Positions 1-10,248 of a stretch of DNA of 27,612 bases are shown piece after piece. Position numbers and translations under genes: made by a program. Each line of letters begins with the position of its first letter. The stretch's first letter is position 1. This DNA is from an uncultured Veillonella sp. (GTDB lineage Bacteria; Bacillota; Negativicutes; Veillonellales; Veillonellaceae): positions 1 through 27,612 of the forward strand of contig NZ_CAJZFD010000003.1 of assembly GCF_915069625.1 (NCBI RefSeq), read 5' to 3'. Below the pieces are notes generated by a model. The model ran no database searches and was not told where the DNA came from. It saw nothing but the letters and a program-made list of their open reading frames with translations.

Positions 1-3000
1 GTCTATTCTGCGAACGCATTTTTGGACCAACAAAGGACTGGGAATGTCACTGCGGCAAATATAAACGCATTCGCCATAAAGGCGTAGTCTGTGATAAATG
101 TGGTGTAGAGGTTACACGTGCAAAAGTACGTCGTGAACGTATGGGTCATATCCAATTGGCTACTCCTGTATCTCACATTTGGTACTTTAAAGGTATCCCA
201 TCCCGCATGGGCCTCATCCTTGATGTATCTCCACGTTCCTTGGAACGCGTATTATACTTTGCTTCCTACATCGTAGTAGATCCAGCTGGTACTCCATTGG
301 CAAAACGCCAATTGTTGTCCGAGCAAGAGTACCGCGAATATGAAGCTCAATTTAATGAAGACGGTTATACTATCGGTGGTAAATCCGTCGTAATCGAAAC
401 AGTAGCTCAACGTAACGAACGTTTGGCTATTGTTCGCGAAGCACAACGCAAAGAGCGCTATAATGCGGCTCTTCGCGATGATGCAACAATCCCAGAAGCA
501 GATAAAGAATACGAAGAATTAACTCGTGAAGAGCGTTATGAATTGGGCGCTGCTGAAGAGGTTCTCTTCGTATGTATCGATATGGGTGCTGAGGCTGTAA
601 AAGCTCTTTTAGCAGAACTTGATCTTGAAGCATTGAATGCTGAATTGCGCGAAGAATTGAACACTGCTAGTGGTCAACGTAAAATCCGTGCAGTTCGTCG
701 TTTAGAAGTAGTAGAAGCATTCCGTCAATCTGGCAACCGCCCAGAATGGATGATCATGGATGTTGTCCCTGTTATCCCACCTGAATTGCGCCCTATGGTT
801 CAATTAGATGGTGGTCGTTTCGCTACATCTGACCTCAATGATTTGTACCGTCGTGTTATCAACCGTAACAACCGTTTGAAACGTTTGTTAGACTTAGGTG
901 CTCCTGATATCATTGTGCGCAACGAAAAACGTATGCTTCAAGAAGCTGTTGACGCATTGATCGATAATGGTCGCCGTGGCCGTCCTGTAACAGGTCCTGG
1001 TAACCGTCCATTGAAATCCTTGTCCGATATGCTTAAAGGTAAACAAGGTCGTTTCCGTCAAAACTTGCTTGGTAAACGTGTTGACTACTCTGGTCGTTCC
1101 GTTATCGTAGTAGGTCCTGAACTTAAAATGCACCAATGTGGTTTGCCTAAAGAAATGGCATTGGAATTGTTCAAACCTTTTGTTATGAAACGTTTGGTAG
1201 AACGCGGTCAAGCATCCAATATCAAGGCAGCTAAACGCCAAGTAGAAAGAATTGGCCCTGGTGTATGGGAATCCTTGGAAGAGGTAATCAAAGAACATCC
1301 AGTTCTCTTGAACCGTGCCCCTACATTGCATAGACTTGGTATCCAAGCCTTCGAACCAATCCTTTGGGAAGGCCGTGCTATCAAATTGCATCCATTAGTA
1401 TGTACAGCCTTCAACGCCGACTTTGACGGTGACCAAATGGCGTGTCACTTACCATTGTCCGTAGAAGCACAAGCAGAAGCTCGTACATTGATGCTTTCTA
1501 GTCATAACATCTTGTCTACAAAAGACGGTAAACCAGTAGCAGTACCTTCTCAAGATATGATCTTGGGTACATACTACTTAACAGTTGTACGAGAAGATAC
1601 TCGTGATAAAGCAAAAACATTTGCTACTTATGACGAAGTAATGCTTGCATACGAGTCTCATATCATTGGCTTGCAAGATATTCTTTATATCCGTTTACCT
1701 GACCATGGCCGTGTAGAAACTACAGCTGGTCGCTTAATCTTCAACAATGCACTATTCCCAGAATTATGGCAATACGAAAAACGTGAAGATGGCACTTACT
1801 CTTTAGGTAAGGTTATGGATAAGAAAACAGTTGGTAAATTGGTTGACCAATGCTTCCAATTGTTTGGCAATGAAAAGACTGCAGAACTCTTGGACCGCAT
1901 TAAATCCTTGGGTTATTCCTTCGCTCGTCGCGCAGGTATGACTGTAGCTATTGCAGATATTAAAGTACCAGAAGTAAAAACTGGTTTATTAGACACAGCA
2001 GAACAAGAAGTAGAAAAAGTATCTCGCTTGTATCGCCGTGGTCTTATTACAGAAGAAGAACGTTACCGTAAAACTATCCAATTGTGGACTCAAGCAACAG
2101 AAGATGTTACTGATGCCATGATGGATAATATGGCGCGCGACAAAGATGGCTTCAACCCTGTTTACATGATGGCTATCTCTGGTGCCCGTGGTAACAAACA
2201 ACAGATCCGTCAGCTTGCTGGTATGCGTGGTTTGATGGCCGATCCATCTGGTCGTATCATCGACTTGCCAATCAAAGCAAACTTTAAAGAAGGCTTGACT
2301 GTATTGGATTACTTTACATCCTCTCATGGTGCCCGTAAAGGTTTGGCCGATACAGCGCTTCGTACAGCTGACTCCGGTTACTTGACTCGTCGTCTTGTTG
2401 ACGTATCTCAAGACGTTATCGTTCGTGAGGACGATTGTGACGTTGTAGGTATCGATCTCGTTCGTGAACGCGCTCGTTTGGCTACATCTCCACGTCAAGC
2501 ATTGGAATTGTTGAAAGACAAGCTTATTGGTCGTGTTCTAGATAAAGATGTAGTGAATGTAGAAACAGGGGAACTTGTTGTACCTGCTGAAACTATTTTG
2601 GACGAACAATGCTTAGCTGATATTGCAGAATCCGGTGTTACATCTGTTGCATTGCGCGGTGCACACCTAGGCTCTGATAGCGATATCAACCATACTAACT
2701 TGGTTCAAAAAATTATTCTTGGTGAAAGCGATGACAGCATCCGTGCAACATTAAAAGAAACTATGGTTCAAAATATGTTGAACAAGGATACTGTACAAGC
2801 AATTGTTGACAGTGAAGGTGTAGAAATCTTCCCTGCTAATACACGCCTCACTGAAGAAGGCATCGAAGCTATTCTTAACTCCGATGTAAAAGAAGTACAA
2901 GTACGCAACAACGAAATCCATGGTATCGAAGTGGAAGCAATCGTTGAGGGTACTGGCGTTATTGAACCATTAAAAGATCGTATCGTAGGCCGTATTGCAG

Positions 3001-4070
3001 CTGAAGAATTAGTTAATAAAGAAACTGGCGAAGTTATCGTTCCTCTTAACGGTGAAATCACAGAACCATTGGCTGATGAAGTTGTAAAACACTACGAAAC
3101 AGTTAAAATCCGTTCCGTATTGACTTGCCGCAGCCCTTATGGCGTATGTCGCAAGTGTTATGGTCGCGACCTTGGTACAGGTGGTCAAGTTCAAGTTGGT
3201 GAAGCTGTAGGTATTATTGCAGCGCAATCCATCGGTGAACCTGGTACTCAGTTGACAATGCGTACATTCCATACAGGTGGTGTCGCAGGTGACGATATTA
3301 CACAAGGTTTGCCACGTGTCGAAGAATTGTTCGAAGCACGTAAACCAAAACGTAATGCTATCATCGCAGAAAACGAAGGTACAGTTCGCGTTGTACCTAA
3401 CGAAGGTAAAAAAGGTACTAATACTATCTTCATTACTGGTGAAGACGGTATTGAACTCGATTACCTCATCCCTTATGGTTCCCGCATTATCGTTAAAGAC
3501 GGTGATGTTGTATCCTTAGGCGCACGTTTGACAGAAGGTTCTATCAACCCTCATGACATTATGCGTGTAATGGGTACAGAAGCAACTCAACGTTACCTCG
3601 TATACGAAGTACAAAAAGTATATAAATCTCAAGGTGTAGAAATTAACGATAAACATATCGAAGTTATCGTTCGTCAAATGCTTCATAAAGTAAAAGTTGA
3701 AACAGCTGGCGATGCTGATATGCTTCCAGGGGATATGGTCGACGTTAATACCTTTGACGAAGAAAACCGTCGTCTTACTCTTAATGGCCGTGAAAATGCT
3801 ACAGGCAAACGTACATTATTGGGTATTACTAAAGCTGCTTTGGCAACGGATTCCTTCTTGTCTGCTGCGTCCTTCCAAGAAACAACACGTGTTCTTACCG
3901 ACGCTGCAATCAAAGGTAAAATCGATCCATTATTGGGCTTAAAAGAAAATGTAATCATCGGTAAATTGATCCCTGCTGGTACTGGCATGAGCCGTTACCG
4001 TAAGATTGAGGTTGTTAAAAACACACCTGAAATTATCGATATTACAGAAGAATCTGCTGTAGAAGAATAA
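1..4070 (+). CDS. rpoC: DNA-directed RNA polymerase subunit beta' (5'-truncated by window edge)
   Basis: This is the catalytic beta' subunit of RNA polymerase. The reading frame is open from base 3, so the gene begins outside the window; about 55 N-terminal residues are missing, judged from the first zinc site. That site is visible as Cys codons at 45, 51, 90 and 99 (CxC...CxxC). The Mg-binding motif NADFDGD lies at 1413-1433, the bridge helix around 2300-2390 ([19 protein letters not shown]) and the trigger loop with RTFHTGG near 3261. The second zinc site has Cys codons at 2436 and 3126, plus the CxxC of GVCRKC just after. The 230-residue spacing between its first two cysteines is far larger than the 74 of E. 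coli (C814-C888) and is filled by repeated modules (see findings). There is no SI3-type insert in the trigger loop. The expected full length of about 1410 residues exceeds the roughly 1200 of Bacillus. A strong terminator follows. Confidence 0.98.
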   Translation, partial: LFCERIFGPTKDWECHCGKYKRIRHKGVVCDKCGVEVTRAKVRRERMGHIQLATPVSHIWYFKGIPSRMGLILDVSPRSLERVLYFASYIVVDPAGTPLAKRQLLSEQEYREYEAQFNEDGYTIGGKSVVIETVAQRNERLAIVREAQRKERYNAALRDDATIPEADKEYEELTREERYELGAAEEVLFVCIDMGAEAVKALLAELDLEALNAELREELNTASGQRKIRAVRRLEVVEAFRQSGNRPEWMIMDVVPVIPPELRPMVQLDGGRFATSDLNDLYRRVINRNNRLKRLLDLGAPDIIVRNEKRMLQEAVDALIDNGRRGRPVTGPGNRPLKSLSDMLKGKQGRFRQNLLGKRVDYSGRSVIVVGPELKMHQCGLPKEMALELFKPFVMKRLVERGQASNIKAAKRQVERIGPGVWESLEEVIKEHPVLLNRAPTLHRLGIQAFEPILWEGRAIKLHPLVCTAFNADFDGDQMACHLPLSVEAQAEARTLMLSSHNILSTKDGKPVAVPSQDMILGTYYLTVVREDTRDKAKTFATYDEVMLAYESHIIGLQDILYIRLPDHGRVETTAGRLIFNNALFPELWQYEKREDGTYSLGKVMDKKTVGKLVDQCFQLFGNEKTAELLDRIKSLGYSFARRAGMTVAIADIKVPEVKTGLLDTAEQEVEKVSRLYRRGLITEEERYRKTIQLWTQATEDVTDAMMDNMARDKDGFNPVYMMAISGARGNKQQIRQLAGMRGLMADPSGRIIDLPIKANFKEGLTVLDYFTSSHGARKGLADTALRTADSGYLTRRLVDVSQDVIVREDDCDVVGIDLVRERARLATSPRQALELLKDKLIGRVLDKDVVNVETGELVVPAETILDEQCLADIAESGVTSVALRGAHLGSDSDINHTNLVQKIILGESDDSIRATLKETMVQNMLNKDTVQAIVDSEGVEIFPANTRLTEEGIEAILNSDVKEVQVRNNEIHGIEVEAIVEGTGVIEPLKDRIVGRIAAEELVNKETGEVIVPLNGEITEPLADEVVKHYETVKIRSVLTCRSPYGVCRKCYGRDLGTGGQVQVGEAVGIIAAQSIGEPGTQLTMRTFHTGGVAGDDITQGLPRVEELFEARKPKRNAIIAENEGTVRVVPNEGKKGTNTIFITGEDGIELDYLIPYGSRIIVKDGDVVSLGARLTEGSINPHDIMRVMGTEATQRYLVYEVQKVYKSQGVEINDKHIEVIVRQMLHKVKVETAGDADMLPGDMVDVNTFDEENRRLTLNGRENATGKRTLLGITKAALATDSFLSAASFQETTRVLTDAAIKGKIDPLLGLKENVIIGKLIPAGTGMSRYRKIEVVKNTPEIIDITEESAVEE

Positions 4071-4086
4071 TCTATAGGGATACTAT

Positions 4087-4119
4087 AAAAGAGCGTGCCT
4101 TAGGGCACGCTCTTTTTTG
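4087..4119 (+). terminator. Intrinsic terminator of rpoC
   Basis: A perfect 9-bp stem, GAGCGTGCC (4091-4099) with GGCACGCTC (4104-4112), has a 4-nt loop. It is preceded by AAAA and followed by six or seven T, so the stem can be extended by A:T pairs. It lies 20 nt past the rpoC stop and separates rpoC transcription from the ribosomal cluster. Confidence 0.92.
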
Positions 4120-4437
4120 TTAATCCCAAACTTGCTGGTACAGATAGAAGTGTCATAGGGAATAAATAAAATGATAAATTTAATAAAATCGTTATTTTGA
4201 ATAAAGCAAATAAAATGAATCGAAAAAATGACTAATTATTTTTTATCTATATCTATTTTGCATACATAAAATGAGATGAATGAAAATAATATAAAATTTA
4301 TGCATAAAAATGAGCCTAAAACACATAAAATTGTATAAAAATAACAAATGAGTTTATATAGTTCGACATAATGAAACGCACGGAAACGTGTACACATAAA
4401 ATGCAGTTGTATAGCGGTGTAGACCGTCGAAAAACGT
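4120..4437. other. Gene-free AT-rich region upstream of the str promoter
   Basis: This roughly 320-nt stretch has no plausible gene on either strand. It is strongly AT-rich, with many A and T runs. Short direct repeats are visible: ACATAAAAT at 4264-4272, 4323-4331 and 4394-4402, with the last two sharing the 11-mer ACACATAAAAT. ATAAAATG also occurs at 4166 and 4210. A palindrome GTGTACAC lies at 4388-4395, and GAAACG is repeated at 4373-4378 and 4383-4388. The location directly upstream of a strong promoter suggests an activating or curved upstream region, but that is inference. Confidence 0.6.
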
Positions 4438-4466
4438 TTGACATGAGCTTGTGTAATTGATATACT
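4438..4466 (+). promoter_or_regulatory. Sigma-A promoter of the ybxF-rpsL-rpsG-fusA-tuf transcript
   Basis: A perfect -35 TTGACA (4438-4443) is separated by 17 nt from a near-perfect -10 TATACT (4461-4466). The start point is predicted near 4472-4473, giving a leader of about 53 nt before the first gene. The palindrome AAACGTTT (4432-4439) overlaps the 5' edge of the -35. It is the best promoter in the window and lies downstream of the rpoC terminator, as expected for the major ribosomal transcript. Confidence 0.88.
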
Positions 4467-4525
4467 TACAGAGTGCTCAGGGGCAAGTATGCCTAAGTAG
4501 CATAATTTCGTAAGGAGAATTTACT

Positions 4526-4771
4526 ATGGACATTGCCCATCTGAAGTCGATGAACAAAACAATCGGTGCCAAGCAAACGTTGAAAAACATTGCGCGAGGA
4601 ACTGTGAAGTATGTGTTCGTAGGACGCGATAGTGATGAACGTGTAGTTGAACCTATACGAACAGCTTGTTCTGAACAGGGGATACCTGTGAATGATAAGC
4701 ACACCATGGATGACCTCGGTCGTGCGTGCCGCATTAAGGTGCGGGCCACAGCGGTAGGCATCCTACGTTAA
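4526..4771 (+). CDS. L7Ae-family K-turn RNA-binding protein (YbxF-like)
   Basis: This small 81-residue protein resembles the bacterial L7Ae/YbxF family, which binds kink-turn RNA. The core is compact: an N-terminal helix (residues 1-25, with GAKQTLKNIARG), a beta strand VKYVFVGRD, a helix with acidic residues, then IPVND and a C-terminal GRACRIKVRATAVGIL, matching the family pattern in which the last strand follows the RNA-contacting loop. The ATG is preceded by AAGGAG (4512-4517) with good spacing. Its place between rpoC and rpsL is the place of ybxF in Bacillus. The precise cellular role of this family is not settled; a modulator of K-turn RNAs or a ribosome-associated protein are both possible. 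Confidence 0.88.
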   Translation: MDIAHLKSMNKTIGAKQTLKNIARGTVKYVFVGRDSDERVVEPIRTACSEQGIPVNDKHTMDDLGRACRIKVRATAVGILR

Positions 4772-4847
4772 TCTTGGTAATATCCGATGTAACACTTTGT
4801 TATGACGGATCAATTATAAATCTCAAATTTGGAAAGGAGGTGCCCAA

Positions 4848-5222
4848 ATGCCAACAATTAATCAGCTAGTACGCAAAGGTCGCATGAGCTTGACTAAAAA
4901 ATCTACAGCTCCAGCGCTTCAAGAATCTCCACAAAAACGTGGTGTATGTACTCGTGTGTACACAGCTACTCCAAAGAAACCAAACTCCGCGCTTCGTAAA
5001 GTTGCCCGTGTACGTTTGACAAACGCTATTGAAGTAACTGCTTACATTCCAGGCATTGGTCACAATTTACAAGAACACAGTGTTGTACTTATCAGAGGCG
5101 GTCGTGTAAAAGACCTTCCAGGTGTGCGTTATCACATCGTTCGTGGTGCATTGGATACAGCTGGCGTACAAAACCGTATGCAAAGTCGTTCCAAATACGG
5201 CGCGAAAAAAGCTAAAAAATAA
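4848..5222 (+). CDS. rpsL: 30S ribosomal protein S12
   Basis: S12 sits at the 30S decoding centre and contributes to codon-anticodon proofreading. The 124-residue product matches the family length. The conserved [11 protein letters not shown] stretch (residues 41-51) and the [10 protein letters not shown] loop are intact, with lysine at both classical streptomycin-resistance positions (K43 and the K of VKDLPGVR), so the allele looks like the sensitive wild type. A strong GGAAAGGAGGTG precedes the ATG. A 76-nt gap separates it from the L7Ae-like gene, with no terminator seen. It opens the str gene set with rpsG, fusA and tuf. Confidence 0.98.
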   Translation: MPTINQLVRKGRMSLTKKSTAPALQESPQKRGVCTRVYTATPKKPNSALRKVARVRLTNAIEVTAYIPGIGHNLQEHSVVLIRGGRVKDLPGVRYHIVRGALDTAGVQNRMQSRSKYGAKKAKK

Positions 5223-5235
5223 TTTTAGCCATTAA

Positions 5236-5745
<510 letters not shown>

Positions 5746-5760
5746 TAAGAGGTGACAACT

Positions 5761-7836
5761 GTGGCAAGAGAGTTTTCCTTAGCAAAAACTCGTAATATCG
5801 GTATCATGGCTCACATCGATGCTGGTAAGACAACAACTACAGAACGTATCCTCTACTATACAGGTATCGTTCACAAGATCGGCGAAGTACATGAAGGTGC
5901 TGCTACGATGGACTGGATGGCGCAAGAACAAGAACGTGGTATCACAATCACTTCTGCGGCGACAACATGTCACTGGAAAGATCATCGTATCAATATCATC
6001 GATACTCCTGGTCACGTTGACTTTACTGTAGAAGTAGAACGTTCTTTACGTGTACTTGATGGCTCCGTAGCGGTGTTCAGTGCTAAAGGCGGCGTTGAAC
6101 CTCAATCCGAAACAGTATGGCGTCAAGCATCTAACTACGGCGTACCTCGTATCGCTTATGTAAATAAGATGGATACAGTAGGTGCTGACTTCTTCAACGT
6201 AGTTGATATGATGAAATCCCGTTTGGGTGCAAATTCCGTAGCTATCCAAGTGCCAATCGGCGCTGAAGATACTTTCGAAGGCATCATCGATTTGATGACT
6301 ATGAAAGCGGAAATTTACAAATCCGATGACGGTAAAGAATATGAAATCACTGATATCCCAGCAGAATATCAAGAAGTAGCTGAAGCTCGTCGCGAAATGA
6401 TGATCGATGCTATCGCTGAAACTGATGACGATATCATGATGAAATATTTGGAAGGCGAAGAAATCTCCATCGAAGAATTGAAAACAGCATTGCGTAAAGC
6501 AGTTATTGCTAACCAATTGTTCCCAGTTCTTTGTGGTTCTTCCTACAAAAACAAAGGTGTACAAATGTTGTTGGACGCTGTTGTAGATTACATGCCAGCT
6601 CCTATCGACATTCCAGCTATTAAAGGTACCGTTCCTGGTACTGAAGAAGAAACTACTCGTCCTTCTTCCGATGATGAACCATTCTCCGCATTGGCATTCA
6701 AAATCATGGCTGACCCTTATGTTGGTAAATTAGCGTTCTTCCGCGTGTACTCCGGTACATTGGAATCCGGTTCCTACGTTTTCAACTCCACAAAAGGTAA
6801 AAAAGAACGTATCGGCCGTATTCTTCAAATGCACGCTAACACTCGTAAAGAAATCGACATGGTTTACGCTGGCGACATCGCTGCAGCTGTAGGCTTGAAA
6901 GATACTACTACTGGTGATACTCTTTGTGATGAAAAGAATCCTGTAATTCTTGAGTCCATGGAATTCCCTGAACCAGTTATCTCCGTTGCTGTTGAACCTA
7001 AAACAAAAGCTGACCAAGAAAAAATGGGTACAGCTCTTGCTCGTTTGGCAGAAGAAGATCCTACTTTCAAAGTTCGTACTGATGAAGAAACAGGTCAAAC
7101 TATTATCTCCGGTATGGGCGAACTTCACTTGGATATCATCGTTGACCGTATGAACCGTGAGTTCAAAGTAGACTGCAACGTAGGTAAACCTCAAGTAGCA
7201 TATCGCGAAACTATCCGTAAAGCAGTTAAATCTGAAGGTAAATTCGTACGTCAATCTGGTGGTCGTGGTCAATATGGTCACTGCTGGTTGGAATTGATTC
7301 CACAAGAACCAGGTGCTGGCTTCGAATTTGAAAATAAGGTCGTAGGTGGTGCAATTCCTCGTGAATACATCGGACCTGTTGAAAATGGTGTTAAAGAAGC
7401 TATGGAATCCGGTGTTATCGCTGGTTATCCAATGGTTGACATCAAAGTTATCGTATTTGACGGCTCCTACCATGACGTTGACTCCAACGAAATGGCCTTC
7501 AAAATCGCTGGTTCCATGGGCTTTAAAGAAGGTGCTCGCAAAGCAGATCCTGCATTGCTTGAACCATATATGTCCGTAGAAGTAGACGTTCCTGAAGAAT
7601 ACATGGGCGACGTTATCGGTGACTTGAACTCCCGTCGTGGTCGCATGGACGGCATGGAAGCTCGTAATGGTAACCAACATATCAAAGCATATGTTCCATT
7701 GAGCGAAATGTTCGGTTACGCAACTGACCTTCGTTCCAAAACGCAAGGTCGCGGTAACTACTCCATGACATTCGATCATTACGAAGAAGTTCCTAAGAAA
7801 ATTGCTGAAGAAATTCAAGCAAAGAAAAACGGTTAA
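5761..7836 (+). CDS. fusA: Elongation factor G
   Basis: EF-G is the GTPase that drives translocation of tRNA and mRNA and, with RRF, ribosome recycling. The 691-residue product from the GTG at 5761 has the G1 loop AHIDAGKTT (residues 17-25), G3 DTPGHVDF and G4 NKMD, followed by the beta-barrel domain II and domains III-V, including GGRGQYGHC of domain IV and the C-terminal [13 protein letters not shown]. An in-frame GTG at 5752 would add MTT, but it lies inside the AGAGGTGA ribosome-binding site (about 5749-5756), so 5761 is preferred; the resulting MAREF start matches the family. It is close to Bacillus EF-G in length (692). A 50-nt gap with a 7-bp hairpin leads to tuf. Confidence 0.97.
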   Translation: MAREFSLAKTRNIGIMAHIDAGKTTTTERILYYTGIVHKIGEVHEGAATMDWMAQEQERGITITSAATTCHWKDHRINIIDTPGHVDFTVEVERSLRVLDGSVAVFSAKGGVEPQSETVWRQASNYGVPRIAYVNKMDTVGADFFNVVDMMKSRLGANSVAIQVPIGAEDTFEGIIDLMTMKAEIYKSDDGKEYEITDIPAEYQEVAEARREMMIDAIAETDDDIMMKYLEGEEISIEELKTALRKAVIANQLFPVLCGSSYKNKGVQMLLDAVVDYMPAPIDIPAIKGTVPGTEEETTRPSSDDEPFSALAFKIMADPYVGKLAFFRVYSGTLESGSYVFNSTKGKKERIGRILQMHANTRKEIDMVYAGDIAAAVGLKDTTTGDTLCDEKNPVILESMEFPEPVISVAVEPKTKADQEKMGTALARLAEEDPTFKVRTDEETGQTIISGMGELHLDIIVDRMNREFKVDCNVGKPQVAYRETIRKAVKSEGKFVRQSGGRGQYGHCWLELIPQEPGAGFEFENKVVGGAIPREYIGPVENGVKEAMESGVIAGYPMVDIKVIVFDGSYHDVDSNEMAFKIAGSMGFKEGARKADPALLEPYMSVEVDVPEEYMGDVIGDLNSRRGRMDGMEARNGNQHIKAYVPLSEMFGYATDLRSKTQGRGNYSMTFDHYEEVPKKIAEEIQAKKNG

Positions 7837-7852
7837 TCTTACATTAGATTAA
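7833..7852 (+). repeat. Inverted repeat in the fusA-tuf gap
   Basis: TTAATCT (7833-7839) pairs with AGATTAA (7846-7852) across a 6-nt loop and overlaps the fusA stop codon. There is no T tract, so it is unlikely to terminate transcription. It may protect the 3' end of processed mRNA or be incidental in AT-rich sequence. Confidence 0.4.
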
Positions 7853-7886
7853 TAGAATTACTATTTTCCTCGGAGGATAATTTAAA

Positions 7887-9074
7887 ATGGCTAAAGAAAA
7901 ATTTGAACGTACGAAACCGCATGTTAACATCGGTACAATCGGTCACGTTGACCATGGTAAAACTACTTTGACAGCTGCAATCACTAAAGTATTGGCTGAA
8001 AAAGGCCAAGCTGAATTCCAAGATTACAGCAACATCGATAAAGCTCCAGAAGAACGTGAACGTGGTATCACAATCAACACTGCACACGTTGAGTATGAAA
8101 CTGCTAACCGTCACTATGCACACGTTGACTGCCCAGGCCATGCTGACTATGTTAAAAACATGATCACTGGTGCGGCTCAAATGGACGGCGCTATCTTGGT
8201 ATGTTCCGCAGCTGACGGCCCTATGCCTCAAACTCGTGAACACATCTTGTTGGCTCGCCAAGTTGGTGTTCCTGCAATCGTAGTATTCTTGAACAAAGCT
8301 GACATGGTTGACGACGAAGAATTGATCGAATTGGTAGAAATGGAAGTTCGTGAACTTCTTTCCTCCTACGAATTCCCTGGCGACGAAGTACCTATCGTTG
8401 TAGGTTCCGCTTTGAAAGCTTTGGAAGGCGACGCTCAATATGTAGCTAAAATCGACGAATTGATGGACGCTGTAGATTCCTACATCCCAACACCAGTTCG
8501 TGATACTGACAAACCTTTCTTGATGCCTGTGGAAGACGTATTCACAATCACTGGTCGTGGTACAGTAGCAACTGGCCGTGTTGAACGTGGTCAAGTAAAC
8601 GTAGGCGACACAGTAGAAGTTGTAGGCTTGAAAGAAAAAGCTGAACAATACGTAGTAACTGGTCTTGAAATGTTCCGCAAAACTTTGGACTCTGCAGTAG
8701 CAGGTGACAACGTAGGTGCGTTGCTTCGTGGTGTTGACCGTAAAGACATCGAACGTGGTCAAGTATTGGCTAAACCAGGTTCCATCAACCCACACACAAA
8801 ATTCAAAGCAGAAGTTTACGTATTGACTAAAGAAGAAGGTGGCCGTCATACTCCATTCTTCTCCAACTACCGTCCACAATTCTACTTCCGTACAACAGAC
8901 GTAACAGGTGTTGTAAACCTTCCTGAAGGTGTAGAAATGTGTATGCCTGGCGATAACGTAACAATGGATATCGAATTGATTACTCCAATCGCTATCGAAG
9001 AAGGTCTTCGTTTCGCGATCCGCGAAGGTGGCCATACAGTAGGCGCTGGCGTTGTAACTGAAATCGAAGGTTAA
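7887..9074 (+). CDS. tuf: Elongation factor Tu
   Basis: EF-Tu delivers aminoacyl-tRNA to the ribosomal A site as a GTP complex. The 395-residue product is full length. G1 is GHVDHGKTT (residues 19-27), switch I contains [15 protein letters not shown]3 is DCPGHADY, G4 is NKAD and G5 is SALKALEG; two C-terminal beta barrels follow, with the conserved [18 protein letters not shown] stretch. CGGAGGA precedes the ATG. Codon use is very biased (GTA, ACA, CGT, GAA, TTG), as expected for one of the most abundant proteins. Only this copy is visible here. The 182 nt before rpsJ hold a hairpin with a T run and a possible leader peptide. Confidence 0.99.
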   Translation: MAKEKFERTKPHVNIGTIGHVDHGKTTLTAAITKVLAEKGQAEFQDYSNIDKAPEERERGITINTAHVEYETANRHYAHVDCPGHADYVKNMITGAAQMDGAILVCSAADGPMPQTREHILLARQVGVPAIVVFLNKADMVDDEELIELVEMEVRELLSSYEFPGDEVPIVVGSALKALEGDAQYVAKIDELMDAVDSYIPTPVRDTDKPFLMPVEDVFTITGRGTVATGRVERGQVNVGDTVEVVGLKEKAEQYVVTGLEMFRKTLDSAVAGDNVGALLRGVDRKDIERGQVLAKPGSINPHTKFKAEVYVLTKEEGGRHTPFFSNYRPQFYFRTTDVTGVVNLPEGVEMCMPGDNVTMDIELITPIAIEEGLRFAIREGGHTVGAGVVTEIEG

Positions 9075-9119
9075 TTTAACCTTTTATGCTCATCGTAGTG
9101 ATGCGTTGGGCACAATATC

Positions 9120-9166
9120 CACGACATGTAAGAGCGGCATGTTCTGCCGCTCTCGTGTTGTGTTTT
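9120..9166 (+). terminator. Hairpin with TTTT after tuf (partial terminator or attenuator)
   Basis: A perfect 9-bp inner stem, AGAGCGGCA (9131-9139) with TGCCGCTCT (9145-9153), has a 5-nt loop. An outer helix pairs CACGACA (9120-9126) with TGTTGTG (9156-9162) with one G-T wobble across a small internal loop. TTTT follows at 9163-9166. The short T run suggests weak termination, which would set the ratio between str and S10 transcripts. No convincing promoter is visible between it and rpsJ, so some read-through is needed for the S10 cluster, or a promoter has been missed. Confidence 0.6.
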
Positions 9167-9209
9167 CAAACTATGAAGTAGAAGGTTGCCTCTGCGGAGG
9201 AGAATTTCT

Positions 9210-9254
9210 ATGGAGCAGTTCATTCACGAAATGGACGACAGGAGGAATTATTAA
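9210..9254 (+). CDS. Possible 14-codon leader peptide upstream of rpsJ
   Basis: A short frame [14 protein letters not shown] runs from ATG 9210 to TAA 9252-9254, two bases before the rpsJ ATG. It has its own good ribosome-binding site, CGGAGGAG (9195-9202), 7 nt before the ATG. The rpsJ ribosome-binding site (GGAGG, about 9241-9245) lies inside this frame, so ribosomes translating it would pass over and stop next to the rpsJ start, a layout suited to translational coupling. A small hairpin, CCTC (9189-9192) with GAGG (9197-9200), could mask its own ribosome-binding site. Coding status is inference; there is no homologue I recognise, and a chance frame is possible at this length. Confidence 0.35.
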   Translation: MEQFIHEMDDRRNY

Positions 9255-9256
9255 TA

Positions 9257-9568
9257 ATGGCTAAACAGCAAAAAATCCGTATTCGCCTTAAGGCATACGA
9301 CCACAAAGCTCTCGATCAAAGCGCTGCTAAGATCGTAGACACTGCAAAAAGAAATGGCGCTATGGTATCTGGTCCGATTCCATTGCCAACAGAAAAGAAT
9401 ATCTTCACAATTCTTCGTTCTGTACACGTAAACAAAGATTCTCGTGAACAATTCGAAATGCGTACACATAAACGCTTAATCGATATTCTTGAACCAAATT
9501 CGAAAACAGTAGATGCTATCACTCGTTTAGATTTACCAGCTGGTGTATCTATTGAAATAAAACTATAA
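9257..9568 (+). CDS. rpsJ: 30S ribosomal protein S10 (NusE)
   Basis: S10 belongs to the 30S head and, as NusE, pairs with NusB in transcription antitermination. The 103-residue product has the normal length, beginning [17 protein letters not shown], with the conserved [10 protein letters not shown] loop and a C-terminal [12 protein letters not shown] strand. AGGAGG precedes the ATG by 11 nt. It is the first gene of the S10 cluster, follows a 182-nt leader region, and is 12 nt from rplC. Confidence 0.98.
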   Translation: MAKQQKIRIRLKAYDHKALDQSAAKIVDTAKRNGAMVSGPIPLPTEKNIFTILRSVHVNKDSREQFEMRTHKRLIDILEPNSKTVDAITRLDLPAGVSIEIKL

Positions 9569-9580
9569 GGAGGTGCGATA

Positions 9581-10222
9581 ATGTCTAAAGCTATTTTGGG
9601 TAAAAAATTAGGAATGACTCAAGTCTTCACAGCTGAAGGCCAATTAGTTCCTGTAACAGTAGTGGAAACTACCCCAAGCGTTGTAGTGCGCGTTAAGACT
9701 GTTGAAACAGACGGCTACGAAGCAGTACAAATTGGTTACGGTTCCATTAAAGAAAAACATTTAACAAAACCTGTAAAAGGTCAGTTCGACAAAGCTGGCG
9801 TAGCTCCAGTTAAATATCTTCGCGAAGTTCGCGTAGCTAATGCAGCTGACTACACAGTAGGCCAAACTCTGGCAGCTGATATCTTCGCAGAAGGTGAATT
9901 GGTGGACGTAGTAGGTACAGGTAAAGGTAAGGGTTTTGCTGGCACAATTAAACGCCATAACTTCTCCCGTGGTCCTGAAACTCATGGTTCCAAATCTCAC
10001 CGTGAACCTGGTTCCATCGGTCCTATGATCTCCGGTGGCGGCGGTAAGGTATACAAAGGTAAAAAACTCCCTGGACAAATGGGTGGTTACAGAGTTACCG
10101 TACAACGCTTATCCGTTGTGAAAGTTGATGCTGAACGTAACCTTTTATTGGTTAAAGGTGGTATCCCAGGCGCTAAAGGTAGCTTGGTTATGGTTCGCAA
10201 CACGGTTAAACCTGTTAAATAA
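9581..10222 (+). CDS. rplC: 50S ribosomal protein L3
   Basis: L3 is an early assembly protein of the 50S subunit whose loop reaches the peptidyl transferase centre. The 213-residue product starts MSKAILGKKLGMTQVF and carries the family core GTGKGKGFAGTIKRHNF and GPETHGSKSHREPGSIG in the extended loop (roughly residues 115-145), followed by GQMGG. AAGGAGGTG lies before the ATG. It is 12 nt after rpsJ and 26 nt before rplD, the standard S10 order. Confidence 0.98.
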   Translation: MSKAILGKKLGMTQVFTAEGQLVPVTVVETTPSVVVRVKTVETDGYEAVQIGYGSIKEKHLTKPVKGQFDKAGVAPVKYLREVRVANAADYTVGQTLAADIFAEGELVDVVGTGKGKGFAGTIKRHNFSRGPETHGSKSHREPGSIGPMISGGGGKVYKGKKLPGQMGGYRVTVQRLSVVKVDAERNLLLVKGGIPGAKGSLVMVRNTVKPVK

Positions 10223-10248
10223 TCATTTGTCGAAAGGAGGATTATGTA

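Noticed and set aside
894..1391. 165-residue antisense frame within rpoC, and other minus-strand frames across the ribosomal genes
   Set aside because: All lie opposite conserved coding sequence, have no ribosome-binding sites and show no recognisable domain.
2508..3113. RpoC repeat region as a mobile insertion or intein
   Set aside because: The copies are in frame, diverged, have no intein splice residues or endonuclease motif, and resemble the native beta' module, which fits old internal duplication better.
4477..4761. Minus-strand frames of 94 and 69 residues opposite the L7Ae-like gene
   Set aside because: They overlap a recognisable conserved gene and its leader, with no ribosome-binding site or family match.
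6730..7818. 362-residue open frame antisense to fusA
   Set aside because: Same reason: no ribosome-binding site, unnatural composition, full overlap with the conserved EF-G domains II-V.
7839..9035. 398-residue open frame antisense to tuf
   Set aside because: It mirrors tuf almost end to end, lacks a ribosome-binding site, and its composition (rich in Phe, Thr, Cys, Val, His) is what the complement of tuf's strong codon bias gives. Shadow frames of this kind are common opposite highly expressed genes.
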